Shown in pieces: positions 9,184 through 18,550 of a stretch of 64,000 bases of DNA. The translations under genes and the position numbers were made by a program. The notes beneath the pieces were generated by a model that saw only the letters and a list, made by a program, of their open reading frames with translations, had not been told where the DNA came from and made no database searches. The stretch comes from CTSoil-075 sp964292325 (GTDB lineage: Bacteria; Bacillota; Negativicutes; DSM-13327): NCBI GenBank assembly GCA_964292325.1, contig CAXYVG010000004.1, forward strand, positions 3,052 through 67,051, read 5' to 3'. Numbering within the stretch: the first letter of the stretch is position 1; each line of letters opens with the position of its first letter.

Positions 9184-9430
9184 CGGCGACTCGATAGTGC
9201 ATCTCTCCCCAAATTAATTACAAAGACATTCTCAACAATAACCTACTAGTACCTATACTAAAAAAATTGACCTACATTCACTTACTACTATTATTTCCTT
9301 GTCAACATAATAATATGAGACTCAATCATCGTAAAACTTGATTTACTTCCTTTACAAATGATACCATCTCCAGCTCTAGTCGTCAATAAAGAATGACTAT
9401 CGTCAAGCGATAGCCAATCTTTTTTTTATA

Positions 9431-10327
9431 TCAATCATAACCAAAACTACGCAACATTCCTTCTTTGTTGCGCCAGTCTTTTTTTACCTTTACCCATAAA
9501 TCAAGAAAAATCTTAGACCCAAGCAAATTTTCAATATCAATACGAGCTAAGCGTCCTATATCTTTTAATAGCTGCCCTTTAGCTCCAATAACAATTCCCT
9601 TTTGCGATTCACGTTCCACATAAATCACTGCTCTAACATACAAGGTATCATTCGGTCTTGTTACGATTTCTTCAATGTCTACAGCAATGGAATGAGGAAT
9701 TTCATCATGAGTAGCATGTAACACTTTTTCCCGAATCAGCTCCGTAATAACCAACCGCTCTGGTTGATCTGTAACCATATCCTCTGGATAATATTGAGGT
9801 CCTGGTTCCAAATATTTTTTAACTTCTAGAACTAAATTATCTAAATTAGTATGTTCCATTGCAGAAATCGGCACTACACCAGCGAAATTATACTGCGCTG
9901 CATATTTTTGTATAATCGGTAATAGTTTCGGTTTTTCAATTTTATCGATTTTATTGACAACTAATATTACTGGCGTTTTAACCGAGGATAATAAATCTAA
10001 TATATAGCGCTCGCCACCACCAATGTCTTCTGTTGCATCCACAACAAAAAAGATAACCTCCACTTCTCGGAGTGTATTCTCTGCCGCTTTTAGCATATAC
10101 TCCCCAAGTTTATGCTTAGGCTTATGTATACCAGGTGTATCAATAAATAAAATTTGTGCATCATCTAACGTAAGTATACACATGATTTTATTGCGAGTGG
10201 TTTGTGGTTTATCAGACATGATCACCACTTTTTGCCCAATTAAGCTATTAATTAATGTCGACTTACCAACATTAGGTCTACCAATGACGGAAACAAACCC
10301 TGATTTATGTTCTGCATTCACTACCAT
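9431..10327 (-). CDS. era: GTPase Era
   Basis: A 298-residue essential GTPase that binds the 3' end of 16S rRNA during 30S assembly. The G motifs are intact: GRPNVGKSTL (G1, about 17-26), TTRN (G2), DTPGIH (G3), NKID (G4) and SAM (G5). A C-terminal KH domain follows, with GAKGQLLKDIG as its GxxG loop. The ATG overlaps the cdd stop by one base (TAATG), indicating coupling. Confidence 0.97.
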   Translation of the reverse strand: MVVNAEHKSGFVSVIGRPNVGKSTLINSLIGQKVVIMSDKPQTTRNKIMCILTLDDAQILFIDTPGIHKPKHKLGEYMLKAAENTLREVEVIFFVVDATEDIGGGERYILDLLSSVKTPVILVVNKIDKIEKPKLLPIIQKYAAQYNFAGVVPISAMEHTNLDNLVLEVKKYLEPGPQYYPEDMVTDQPERLVITELIREKVLHATHDEIPHSIAVDIEEIVTRPNDTLYVRAVIYVERESQKGIVIGAKGQLLKDIGRLARIDIENLLGSKIFLDLWVKVKKDWRNKEGMLRSFGYD

Positions 10328-10722
10328 TATAACTTCTCTCCTGACAAATGTTTTTTTCCAAATGAATACGGTAATAATTCTTCCAGTGTAGCCATATATT
10401 GCTTACCGTGCAAATTGCACATCATCACTTTCGTAATACCAAACTCAGCCATAACTTGCCGACAAGCACCACAGGGTGCCACGGGCTCATTTGTATCAGC
10501 TGTAATAGCCATGGCGATTAGCTCTATTTCCCCCTCAGATATGGCCTTGTAGATAGCAGTGCGTTCAGCACAATTACACAGACCATAGGAGGCATTTTCA
10601 ATATTACATCCCGCATATATCTTTCCATTTTTTGCAAGCACTGCAGCGCCTACTTTAAAATTAGAATAAGGGGCATAGGCATTATTGCGAGCCACCATAG
10701 CCGCCCGAATCAATTCTTCCAT
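10327..10722 (-). CDS. cdd: Cytidine deaminase
   Basis: A 131-residue homotetrameric-type cytidine deaminase (cytidine to uridine; pyrimidine salvage). The zinc site is complete: CNCAERTA supplies the catalytic Glu and the first Cys region, and PCGACRQ the other two Cys ligands. YAPYSNFKVGAA is the substrate-binding opening. The ATG at 10722 has a GAGGAGGAT site; an in-frame start seven codons upstream would overlap dgkA further and has no better site. Confidence 0.95.
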   Translation of the reverse strand: MEELIRAAMVARNNAYAPYSNFKVGAAVLAKNGKIYAGCNIENASYGLCNCAERTAIYKAISEGEIELIAMAITADTNEPVAPCGACRQVMAEFGITKVMMCNLHGKQYMATLEELLPYSFGKKHLSGEKL

Positions 10723-10733
10723 GTCATCCTCCT

Positions 10734-11093
10734 CTAGCCACATATCTTATCAAAAAATAATATATAACCAACAATTAATGATAACACCGCAGTGATGAGT
10801 ACTGCACCCGCCGCTACATCTTTCGCTATTTTCGCTAACGGATGAAACTGTGGCGTCACCATATCTATGATCGTTTCCACCACGGTATTGAACATCTCAG
10901 CAACCAGTACACTCGCTATGGTTATGACTAAAATCATGATTTCATATCGATTTAGCCGCAGCCACCAAGCCATCCCTCCAGCTAAAACAGCAGCTACTAT
11001 ATGGATTTTCATATTACGCTCATACCGAGCGCAATGAATGATACCATCAAGAGCATGAATAAATGCTCTTGAGAAACTTTGCTTATCTACCAT
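10734..11093 (-). CDS. dgkA: Diacylglycerol/undecaprenol kinase
   Basis: A 119-residue integral membrane kinase of the DgkA family; Gram-positive members phosphorylate undecaprenol. Three hydrophobic helices and the family core AEMFNTVVETIIDMV...AKDVAAGAVL are visible. In the conserved ybeY-dgkA-cdd-era cluster. Its start overlaps the ybeY stop. Confidence 0.93.
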   Translation of the reverse strand: MVDKQSFSRAFIHALDGIIHCARYERNMKIHIVAAVLAGGMAWWLRLNRYEIMILVITIASVLVAEMFNTVVETIIDMVTPQFHPLAKIAKDVAAGAVLITAVLSLIVGYILFFDKICG

Positions 11094-11560
11094 TATACAC
11101 GATGGATGCCTAAAAGAGATAGAACATACTCCTCTTCCTCACGCATCTCACTTTTTTCCTCTTCCGTCATATGATCATACCCTAATAGATGCAGTATACC
11201 ATGTACTGTTAAATAAGCCAATTCTCGTTCTAAACTATGACCATATTCTTCGGCCTGACGAGTCGCTGTTTCAAGTGAAATAATAATATCACCTAATAAG
11301 ACTTCTCCTGGAGCATCAATGACCTCTGGTTCCTCGCCTTCATTCAAAGCAAAGGATAATACATCGGTTGGGCAATCTTTTCCTCGATATTGGCGATTTA
11401 ACTCATGGATGTATTGATCATTTCCAAGTACTACACTCACCTCAGTCTGAACACTGATATCATAAACCTCCGCTGTCTTTTGCAATACTGACCTCACTAT
11501 TTGTTCCATCGACGGCGTTATCGTCGTCTTTTCCTGCAGATTGTTTATTGCTATTTCCAT
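11093..11560 (-). CDS. ybeY: Endoribonuclease YbeY
   Basis: A 155-residue metal-dependent RNase used in 16S rRNA 3' maturation and ribosome quality control. The zinc motif H-G-x-L-H-L-x-G-Y-D-H is present (HGILHLLGYDH). LNRQYRGKDCPTDVLSF is the other signature. The first 101 bp lie inside the 3' end of pgpH in a different frame. An AGGAG site lies upstream of the ATG; a later start would cut the first strand of the fold. Confidence 0.93.
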   Translation of the reverse strand: MEIAINNLQEKTTITPSMEQIVRSVLQKTAEVYDISVQTEVSVVLGNDQYIHELNRQYRGKDCPTDVLSFALNEGEEPEVIDAPGEVLLGDIIISLETATRQAEEYGHSLERELAYLTVHGILHLLGYDHMTEEEKSEMREEEEYVLSLLGIHRV

Positions 11561-13661
11561 TTTTACTTTTTCTCCTCTCTAACTCTTTCACGGTTTCCGG
11601 ATATTCAATGCGTTTATGAAACATACTAGAAAGAACTCTAATAAAAACATCACCAATCACATTTAAATCTTTTAATGTTACATTACATTCATCCAGTTGT
11701 CCATCATGCAAACGTTCGCGGATAATTTTACGCACAGTGGCCTCAATTCGATTCGTATTCGGCTTACCGATAGACCTAACCGCCGCTTCACAAGCGTCCG
11801 CTAGCATAATAAGAGCCGCTTCTTTGGTTTGCGGACGTGGTCCTTCATAACGAAAATCCGCTTCAATAATACATTCACTATGATCATTCTCTGTTGCCAA
11901 TTTATAAAAATAAGATACGAGCATCGTACCATGATGTTCTTGGACAATATCAATAATTACCTGTGGTATTTTATAATCTTTACATAAATCTACACCATCT
12001 TTAATATGCGACGTTATGATTAATGTACTAAGTGACGGCGCTATTTTTTCATGTGGATTTTCATTGTCTATCTGGTTTTCTACAAAAAAGTACGGTCTTT
12101 TTATTTTTCCAATATCATGATAATATGCACCTACTCTTACCGTAATCGGATCAGCACCAATGCTATCCGCTGCTGTTTCTGCCAAATTGCCAAGCATGAC
12201 ACTATGATGATAGGTTCCGGGAGCATCAAGTAGCAGTCGTTGTAGTAGTGGATGATTGGGCTGGGCTAAATTCAGTAATTTAAGAGAAGTTGTAATATTA
12301 AATACATTTTCCAAATATGGCAATATACCCGTTGTAATGACCGCAGCCCCAATACCACTCAATACACCCAGTAAGCCTTGAGATAAAATTTGCGCGCCAT
12401 CTAATTGTTCAATAAAACCAGTGGAAGCAATCACAAGGAAATTAATGGCGGCAATCCGTATTCCCGATCTTGTCAAATTATATCCATGCGCCATTTTAGA
12501 AACACTATACACACCAATTACGCTACCAATTAGCGTTGTTGACACTGCCCGCAAATTGTATTCCGCAATAATCCCAAAGAATAACGCTAATACGACACTA
12601 ACCATTAAACCAATTCTAGCATCAATTAGAATGGCTGCTAGAAGAGCACCTGCCGCAATAGGAGCGACAAAATCAGAATAATAATGAGCGGCTTTACCTA
12701 AAAATAATGTTACCACAATAATGAGCCCTAACAACACGACATATAAATCATTTTGGTAGATAGGATAAGCAAATTTATACATGTATCCTAAAATAATAAA
12801 CATGATTAGTAAGATAAAAACGGCCAATCCGAAAATACGTATTTCGCTAATGTGTCCTTTCGACAATCCCACTTCTTCCATCTGATGAAACTGCTCGTCC
12901 GTAATCACATCGCCGCGTCTAACCATAATTTGTCCTTTTTTGATCGTTTCTCGCACAGGCTCAATACTTGTGATCGCCGATTGTTTACGTTTATCCGTTT
13001 CCCGGACATTAAATATAAAATTAGGCTTTAAAAGAGCTTGCGCCACCCCAGCTACTACTGATTCTGTAGTTTTCTCTAGACTGAGTTCCTCTGTCTCCAG
13101 CACAATATGCTTCCGAGCAAGATCCAGATCATCATCATGAATTCCCCGCTGAAAATATTTATGCAAGATAGTTTTTGTTTGTTCTTCCGCATTGTCAATG
13201 CCTTTTTCATTCAAATTAACTAGACTCGCTATAACGTTACTAGGTAATTTCACCTCTAGGATTTGTTGTAATTTTTCTTTTTTTTCTTCAATAGAAGTTA
13301 TATTTCCATCAAGAACAACCACCCGCGTTGCTTTAAAAATATCCGTTACACTTTCTTCCGCCTTAGCTGTAACAACTACATCAAGGTCGTATACATTCGC
13401 TATACTAGCTAATACCTCACCTTCTAATTTTTTAGTTTTTGCAATATCTACATACGCTACCGTCTTCGGTGAAATAATATCACGGTCACTTACTTGTCCT
13501 ACTTCAAAAGATACTTTATCCGAAACAAAATCAGTTGATAAAATAATCATAAATAGCGCAAAAAATGCTAACCCTAATACAATTCGTCGCGCAACTGGTT
13601 TTGCATATACACTTGTCGGCTGAACAAAAAAATCTCTGACTTTATTATTTAATGTTATCAA
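11460..13661 (-). CDS. pgpH: PgpH-type 7TM-HD cyclic-di-AMP phosphodiesterase
   Basis: A 733-residue membrane protein. One TM helix (about 25-42), an extracellular 7TMR-HDED domain (45-270), a multi-helix 7TM_7TMR-HD region (277-460), and a cytoplasmic HD domain with HDIGK at 515-519 are visible. PgpH degrades c-di-AMP. The C-terminal 40 residues are low complexity (KSKNGNSNKQSAGKDDDN) and overlap ybeY. The start is a TTG with a GGAG 10 nt upstream. In many Firmicutes phoH lies between yqfD and pgpH; here only a 160-bp gap is present. Confidence 0.92.
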   Translation of the reverse strand: MITLNNKVRDFFVQPTSVYAKPVARRIVLGLAFFALFMIILSTDFVSDKVSFEVGQVSDRDIISPKTVAYVDIAKTKKLEGEVLASIANVYDLDVVVTAKAEESVTDIFKATRVVVLDGNITSIEEKKEKLQQILEVKLPSNVIASLVNLNEKGIDNAEEQTKTILHKYFQRGIHDDDLDLARKHIVLETEELSLEKTTESVVAGVAQALLKPNFIFNVRETDKRKQSAITSIEPVRETIKKGQIMVRRGDVITDEQFHQMEEVGLSKGHISEIRIFGLAVFILLIMFIILGYMYKFAYPIYQNDLYVVLLGLIIVVTLFLGKAAHYYSDFVAPIAAGALLAAILIDARIGLMVSVVLALFFGIIAEYNLRAVSTTLIGSVIGVYSVSKMAHGYNLTRSGIRIAAINFLVIASTGFIEQLDGAQILSQGLLGVLSGIGAAVITTGILPYLENVFNITTSLKLLNLAQPNHPLLQRLLLDAPGTYHHSVMLGNLAETAADSIGADPITVRVGAYYHDIGKIKRPYFFVENQIDNENPHEKIAPSLSTLIITSHIKDGVDLCKDYKIPQVIIDIVQEHHGTMLVSYFYKLATENDHSECIIEADFRYEGPRPQTKEAALIMLADACEAAVRSIGKPNTNRIEATVRKIIRERLHDGQLDECNVTLKDLNVIGDVFIRVLSSMFHKRIEYPETVKELERRKSKNGNSNKQSAGKDDDNAVDGTNSEVSIAKDSGGL

Positions 13662-13689
13662 TTATTTCAACTCCACTTACTAGGATAGA

Positions 13690-13790
13690 ATTAAACACTG
13701 AATTATAATATACAAAGACTAGGATAAAAGGAAAACACTGCCATACCAACAGTAAGATCAGTTTTCCCCATTACCACTAGTCTTATTCTA
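13690..13790. other. Long imperfect inverted repeat between yqfD and pgpH
   Basis: AGACTAGGATAAAAGGAAAA and its imperfect complement (TTTTCC...CTAGTCT) flank a central CACTG...CAGT pairing, giving one long interrupted stem. There is no good T-run on the minus strand, so it may be a processing or stability element instead of a terminator. Confidence 0.5.
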
Positions 13791-13821
13791 CGAATACTAT
13801 ACAATCGACTTCTTATATTAC

Positions 13822-15024
13822 CTAAGGTCTATTGATCAGTTGCCCAATATCTTCAGCGGTCTCTATATGCACTTTAATCCGTATCAAATTTTTTTCTGCT
13901 ATTTTTAATTTCTCAATATTTCTCGTTACTACTTGAGCAGTTTCGGGAATCAACGATTGTATTTTCTCTAATGCAATCACTTTGGCTCGTTCGCGAGCTT
14001 CCTCAATACTGAGCGTAATCGTCATAGGATCCGTTTCATAATATCGACTTATATTAGATTCGACAATAAACTCTCTATTCCTCCACCACGGAAGTTTTTT
14101 ATTGGTTACCTCAACTTCATATCGTTTGTTCGGATCAACATTTACCTTTTTTAATACAAACTCCTCATTCCCCATCCGTAGTGCTACACCGGTTTCCTCT
14201 CTACCAGTCCGTTGATAAACAGTCTGCACGAAAGCCACTTCACCATAACTTTCATACCATACTCTAGCTTTTACAATTCCATTGGCTCTAATCAGTTGTG
14301 GCAAAGTATCAGGCACGATTGAATTGGTTGGCTTTTGCTCATACAAAACGCCTTTAATTAAGATATCGCCTTTTTTTACTGTATCACCTTTTTTCACTGC
14401 ACTTTGCCCGGCCAATGGAATGATCTCACTAATCACTCCATCTTTGATCGCAACAATATCTGCTGGTGCTTTGTCGACTTCCTTCGGTATTGTCTTTTCA
14501 ACAATTTCTATCACTACACGTGTTCCCGTAAAATGGATACCAACCCACGCGACTTCGGGAAAACTAAATAATATTTGATTCTCAATTAATTTTGTATTCA
14601 CAGTATTTTTGAGCGTTCCTGGCTTCAAGCCATTTTGATCGGCAAATTCCTTAATCCGAATAGCAGAGAGAGTCTGTAAGCCAATAATATCAACAAACCA
14701 TATATATGACATTAATAGATTCAGTAATAATAAAAATATCATTGCGCCGACCAGAAGCATTTTACGCCGTTTTATTCTTCTCGTTATAAAAGGGAGTCCT
14801 GAATAACTGATGACTTCGAGGTGATTTTTACTTTTACGCACCAATGGTCTTATACTGAGAAAATCAGATAACCCCATACAAATGATAATGTCATCTTTTT
14901 TTTTAGTTATACTTAATAAAACTTTTTTTTCCATCATGCATAGATTAATAAATTTTTCTGGCATAACGCCACTCACTTTGCATGTAACAGTCCCTTTCAT
15001 ATAAGTGAGAATATCAAATATCAT
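13822..15024 (-). CDS. yqfD: Sporulation protein YqfD
   Basis: A 400-residue protein of the YqfD family, a SigE-regulated spore protein needed for efficient sporulation in Bacillus (SpoIV-related). One TM helix lies at about 85-112 (MLLVGAMIFLLLLNLLMSYIW). The extracellular part begins with a POTRA-like domain (VDIIGLQTLSAIRIKEFADQNGLKPG) followed by a hybrid-barrel segment with lysine-rich GDTVKKGDILIKG. It overlaps yqfC by 11 bp. Confidence 0.92.
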   Translation of the reverse strand: MIFDILTYMKGTVTCKVSGVMPEKFINLCMMEKKVLLSITKKKDDIIICMGLSDFLSIRPLVRKSKNHLEVISYSGLPFITRRIKRRKMLLVGAMIFLLLLNLLMSYIWFVDIIGLQTLSAIRIKEFADQNGLKPGTLKNTVNTKLIENQILFSFPEVAWVGIHFTGTRVVIEIVEKTIPKEVDKAPADIVAIKDGVISEIIPLAGQSAVKKGDTVKKGDILIKGVLYEQKPTNSIVPDTLPQLIRANGIVKARVWYESYGEVAFVQTVYQRTGREETGVALRMGNEEFVLKKVNVDPNKRYEVEVTNKKLPWWRNREFIVESNISRYYETDPMTITLSIEEARERAKVIALEKIQSLIPETAQVVTRNIEKLKIAEKNLIRIKVHIETAEDIGQLINRP

Positions 15025-15286
15025 ACTTTATTTCCCCCACTATACCCTCCACTAGAATCTGTTCCATTTGCAGGTTAGCCAACATTAAATTTTCACCAAT
15101 TATGATTAATTCACCTTGGTTTAATTTGATACGCACTAATGAAGGGGTGTACTCAATAATTCCTTTATGATTTTCAATCAATAGTTGTTTATTCCCAAGC
15201 ATCGTCATGCGTGGTAAATCGAGTACAATATCTTGGGGAATCTCTAGAATACCTGCTATCCTTTGCCAGTGTCTATTATGACGCAC
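15014..15286 (-). CDS. yqfC: Sporulation protein YqfC
   Basis: A 90-residue protein. The pattern LEIPQDIVLDLPRMTMLGN then IENHKGIIEYTPSLVRI matches YqfC. The GTG start at 15286 is preceded by GGAGGGAG; the ATG six codons upstream would place the ribosome site inside the gene. It is the first gene of the yqfC-yqfD pair. Confidence 0.9.
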   Translation of the reverse strand: MRHNRHWQRIAGILEIPQDIVLDLPRMTMLGNKQLLIENHKGIIEYTPSLVRIKLNQGELIIIGENLMLANLQMEQILVEGIVGEIKYDI

Positions 15287-15338
15287 AGTACTCCCTCCCT
15301 CCATATAAAATATATGCTTATACCATTCTCAATATTCT

Positions 15339-15433
15339 TAAGAAAAGACTTGGTTTCGACCAAGTCCTCAGACGACGGTCGAAGCCTTAGTCGTTCTTAC
15401 TTGGAATCAAGAAATGTTATACTTTCTGATTCC
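15339..15433 (-). repeat. Structured intergenic repeat, copy A
   Basis: About 95 bp, closely related to 19969-20065 and more distantly to 36785-36880. On the minus strand it folds as hairpin GGAATCAGAAAGT.../...TTGATTCC, then a GACGA..TCGTC stem, then GACTTGG..CCAAGTC followed by TTTTCTT. It lies just downstream of the HerA gene terminator and upstream of yqfC. Confidence 0.75.
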
Positions 15434-15442
15434 GTAAAAAAA

Positions 15443-15472
15443 TAAAAGCGTGGGATGATTCCCACACTTTCA
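15443..15472 (-). terminator. Terminator after the HerA-type ATPase gene
   Basis: The stem GTGTGGGA/TCCCACGC is followed on the minus strand by TTTTATTTTTTT, directly after the ATPase stop codon. Confidence 0.85.
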
Positions 15473-16993
15473 CATAACCGGCATCGATGGTAGATAGTCA
15501 GTATATCGTTGCTGTAAAAAGGTTTCAAATTTATGAACCTTTACCGGTGCAGCAAAACGCATATAATTGGTTGCTACGATCATTTCACCACACTCTAAAT
15601 TCTTGATTTCATTCCGTTGACTCAAAATATCTTTACGACACATCGTTTCTAATTTGCTACGATCAGCTTTCGAAGCCAGTCCCAAAATAAACAAGGTATT
15701 TAGCTGTGATAGTACTTTGTCCGCCAACAGTCTTGGTTGCTGATCTACTATGCACATACCCAAATTAAATTTTCTTGCCTCGCTGACTAAACGGGCAAAT
15801 ACATTATTACTACTATTTTCTTTCTTACCTAAAAACCGATGAGCCTCTTCTAAGACCATTAATACAGGCTTGATAACTCCCTCTTCTCCTCCACTTTTCT
15901 CTGCATAATATTTTAATAGTTTTTTTGATAATAATGTCGATAATGCTTGTTCTCCTATAGCTGAAATATTTTTTAATTCGACAAGCACTACTTTCCCCTG
16001 TTCTAATTGGGTAAGCATTTCCTCAATCATCGTATGCTCGTTTTCATCAACATGTAATTCCTGCATTAAATTCCAACAAATACTTTTTATTTTTCCAATG
16101 GTTCGAGAGTGAAATTTTTGTCCTGTACACTGTACCAACTCTGCTATAATATCAGCCACTTCATACTGCAATACATATTTCATCCAGTTTTCTTGCCAGA
16201 TGGTTGATAACTTGTATATTGCATCAAGTTGCGGCTCGGTAAACGTAGCGCAAGCGGTAATATCTTCCGGATCAATATCTGCAAAATTTACACCAATCGT
16301 CTCACCATATTCCTTATCATCCGTATGATATACATGTAACCGATCTTTCGATAACGGATGAGATGATAAATCTTTAAAATATTCATTGTGTACATCAAAA
16401 ATTAATAATCCATAATTTCTATTATCAATCACAGAACTAGCCAATACTTTAATTAGATTGCTTTTTCCCGATCCAGTCGTACCAAATACACCAATATGCT
16501 CTGTGATTGCTTGTGATCCATAAATTCCTACAGGCATATCTAATACACCACGTCCACTTTTTAAAAATCCAACTTCTAGGTCACCCTTGATTTCTGATAA
16601 CAAGCTCGTATCTTGAGAACTAAGAGTTCTTACTTGACTAAAAAAATCAGGGCAGGTTTTAGGGTTTAATAACTGACCACTATCATCCGCATAACAAAGT
16701 TGCTCTGCCATACCAATTTTCACAGTATGATTGCCACCTAAATAAAAATCCAAGTCTTCTTGATTTTCTACTTGACCATTTTCATCCAGTTTACTCATCA
16801 AATAACCCACACCATTAATGCCCGACCAACGAGATTTCACTTTAAAATCATAGGCTCTAATATAAAACTTATCATTATTTTTACCTTCTACTACTAGAAT
16901 ATCACCAAAATCAACATCTTGATTTGGTCCAACAACAAATTCTACCGATGTACCCTTTGCATATGTTAAGCGCCCCTTGTATTCAGCATCCAT
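15470..16993 (-). CDS. HerA-like DUF87 ATPase
   Basis: A 507-residue AAA+ motor of the HerA/FtsK superfamily. An N-terminal HAS-barrel (about 1-100) precedes Walker A FGTTGSGKSNLIK (about 172) and Walker B VLMVLEEAHRF (about 385); the C-terminal part carries the SEARKFNLGMCIVDQQPR segment typical of the family. HerA proteins act with NurA nucleases in DNA end resection or in phage defence, but no nuclease gene adjoins this one. It appears to be a single-gene unit with its own terminator. The biological role here is unknown. Confidence 0.8.
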   Translation of the reverse strand: MDAEYKGRLTYAKGTSVEFVVGPNQDVDFGDILVVEGKNNDKFYIRAYDFKVKSRWSGINGVGYLMSKLDENGQVENQEDLDFYLGGNHTVKIGMAEQLCYADDSGQLLNPKTCPDFFSQVRTLSSQDTSLLSEIKGDLEVGFLKSGRGVLDMPVGIYGSQAITEHIGVFGTTGSGKSNLIKVLASSVIDNRNYGLLIFDVHNEYFKDLSSHPLSKDRLHVYHTDDKEYGETIGVNFADIDPEDITACATFTEPQLDAIYKLSTIWQENWMKYVLQYEVADIIAELVQCTGQKFHSRTIGKIKSICWNLMQELHVDENEHTMIEEMLTQLEQGKVVLVELKNISAIGEQALSTLLSKKLLKYYAEKSGGEEGVIKPVLMVLEEAHRFLGKKENSSNNVFARLVSEARKFNLGMCIVDQQPRLLADKVLSQLNTLFILGLASKADRSKLETMCRKDILSQRNEIKNLECGEMIVATNYMRFAAPVKVHKFETFLQQRYTDYLPSMPVM

Positions 16994-17093
16994 CTATTCA
17001 TTTCCCCCTTTCAAAAAACATAGCTCTTAAAAGCTTTTAACCGCCATTACAAAACTTTAAAATGGTATCTATGTTTATTTATTTTGTACTAAA

Positions 17094-17141
17094 TAGACAT
17101 AAAAATAACAGGGATTATTTTCCCTGTTATTTTTATGTCTA
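17094..17141. terminator. Terminator after the floA-linked hypothetical gene
   Basis: TAGACATAAAAATAACAGGG and its perfect complement pair around a 6-7 base loop, an unusually long (about 20 bp) palindrome ending with T-rich sequence on both strands. Confidence 0.8.
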
Positions 17142-17146
17142 TTTGG

Positions 17147-17521
17147 TTACATTTTCCCAAATGGTCGTTTTGCCCGTGGTGGTTGTAAAATTTCTGTGAA
17201 AATCAATCCATTAATCAACATATTCTGATCGATCTGCCCTTGCCACGGCGACTGGTTTTCTACTGTGCTTAGAGTATTTTGGGGTTTTGTTCTTATCATA
17301 GTGGACTCCACTGCAGCAGCACTGGCAGTGAGTATTGTATCTCTTTGATTATTAGAAAGTAGTACTTCCTTTTCCGTAGCTAATGTCGGCTCTATGAGTC
17401 CTTGTTTTTCATCTTCTTGCGGACGAATTTCTTCTATTATTTCCGGGAAACTTTTTAAAATAGCCTTTCCAATCGTTTTTACAATGGCCTTTACAATCAC
17501 AGCTATTAATGCATCCATCAT
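17147..17521 (-). CDS. Hypothetical protein in the nfeD-floA operon
   Basis: A 124-residue protein that I do not recognise. It begins with an amphipathic/hydrophobic stretch (MDALIAVIVKAIVKTIGKAI) that could bind the membrane; the rest is polar and low in predicted structure, with a basic proline-rich end (PPRAKRPFGKM). It follows floA after 5 bp and is the last gene before a terminator, so it is probably co-transcribed with the flotillin-like scaffold gene and may work with it. Confidence 0.6.
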   Translation of the reverse strand: MMDALIAVIVKAIVKTIGKAILKSFPEIIEEIRPQEDEKQGLIEPTLATEKEVLLSNNQRDTILTASAAAVESTMIRTKPQNTLSTVENQSPWQGQIDQNMLINGLIFTEILQPPRAKRPFGKM

Positions 17522-17526
17522 ATCAC

Positions 17527-18531
17527 CTATCTTCTAGGTTCTTCTGGCTTAACGGTAGAAGGCATTGCAGGTCCCGCTTTGCTAATCGTTTCTCGCATTT
17601 GCGTATCGGCCATAATATTGTTCATATTATAATAATCCATGACTCCAATGCGTCCTTCGGTCAATGCTATGGAAAGAGCCTGTGGTATCTGCGCCTGCGC
17701 TTCTACGACTTTAGCCTGCATCTCCTGCGTATATGCTTTCATCTCTTGTTCTTTGGCTACTGCCATCGCTCGGCGTTCTTCCGCTTTTGCTTGAGCAATC
17801 CGTTTTTCCGCTTCGGCTTGATCTGTCATCAATTCCGCACCAATATTACGTCCAACATCAACGTCAGCAATATCAATGGATAAAATTTCAAAAGCAGTAC
17901 CCGCATCAAGACCTTTTGCCAATACTGTTTTTGAAATATAGTCAGGATTTGCAAGTACATCTTTATGATCAACGGACGAACCAACTGTGGTAACAATCCC
18001 TTCACCAACCCTAGCTAAAACCGTGGCTTCACCAGCACCACCAACCAAACGATCAATATTGGCCCTTACTGTCACTCTGGCTTTTACTTTGAGTTCAATC
18101 CCATTTTTAGCTACCGCATTGACAATTGGCGTTTCAATCACTTTCGGATTGACACTCATTTGCACCGCTTCGAGCACATCACGACCCGCTAAATCAATAG
18201 CAGCTGCCCGTTGAAACGGCAGTGGAATCTCAGCACGATGAGAAGCAATCAATGCATCCACAACTCGATCTACATTACCACCAGCCAGATAATGAGCTTC
18301 TAATTGATTGACTGTAACATCAAGCCCTGCCTTATTGGCTTTAATCAAAGGCATTACAATTCTCGCAGGCTGTACACGTCTTAGCCTCATACCGACTAAT
18401 GTAAAAATACCCACCCTTACTCCTGCTGCAATTGCTGAAATCCAAAGTCCAAGGGGAACAAAATGCAAAAACACACTAGCCGCAACAACAAAAAATATAA
18501 TAACAAATAACGGTCCTATCGTTGCTATCAT
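17527..18531 (-). CDS. floA: Flotillin-like protein FloA
   Basis: A 334-residue membrane scaffold of the YqfA/FloA family that organises lipid microdomains. The N-terminal hydrophobic hairpin (ATIGPLFVIIFFVVAASVFL plus LWISAIAAGVRVGIFTLVGM) precedes the PHB-like domain (ARIVMPLIKANKAGLDVTV) and a long Ala/Glu-rich coiled coil (about 225-290). The second ATG (18531) has GAGGAG at 9 nt; the first has no room for a site. It is paired with nfeD, as in Bacillus yqeZ-yqfA. Confidence 0.95.
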   Translation of the reverse strand: MIATIGPLFVIIFFVVAASVFLHFVPLGLWISAIAAGVRVGIFTLVGMRLRRVQPARIVMPLIKANKAGLDVTVNQLEAHYLAGGNVDRVVDALIASHRAEIPLPFQRAAAIDLAGRDVLEAVQMSVNPKVIETPIVNAVAKNGIELKVKARVTVRANIDRLVGGAGEATVLARVGEGIVTTVGSSVDHKDVLANPDYISKTVLAKGLDAGTAFEILSIDIADVDVGRNIGAELMTDQAEAEKRIAQAKAEERRAMAVAKEQEMKAYTQEMQAKVVEAQAQIPQALSIALTEGRIGVMDYYNMNNIMADTQMRETISKAGPAMPSTVKPEEPRR

Positions 18532-18550
18532 AACTATCATCTCCTCAATT

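Noticed and set aside
9390..9430. Terminator for era
   Set aside because: The GGCTATCG/CGATAGTC stem has its T-run on the plus strand only, where nothing seems to be transcribed; the minus side is weak.
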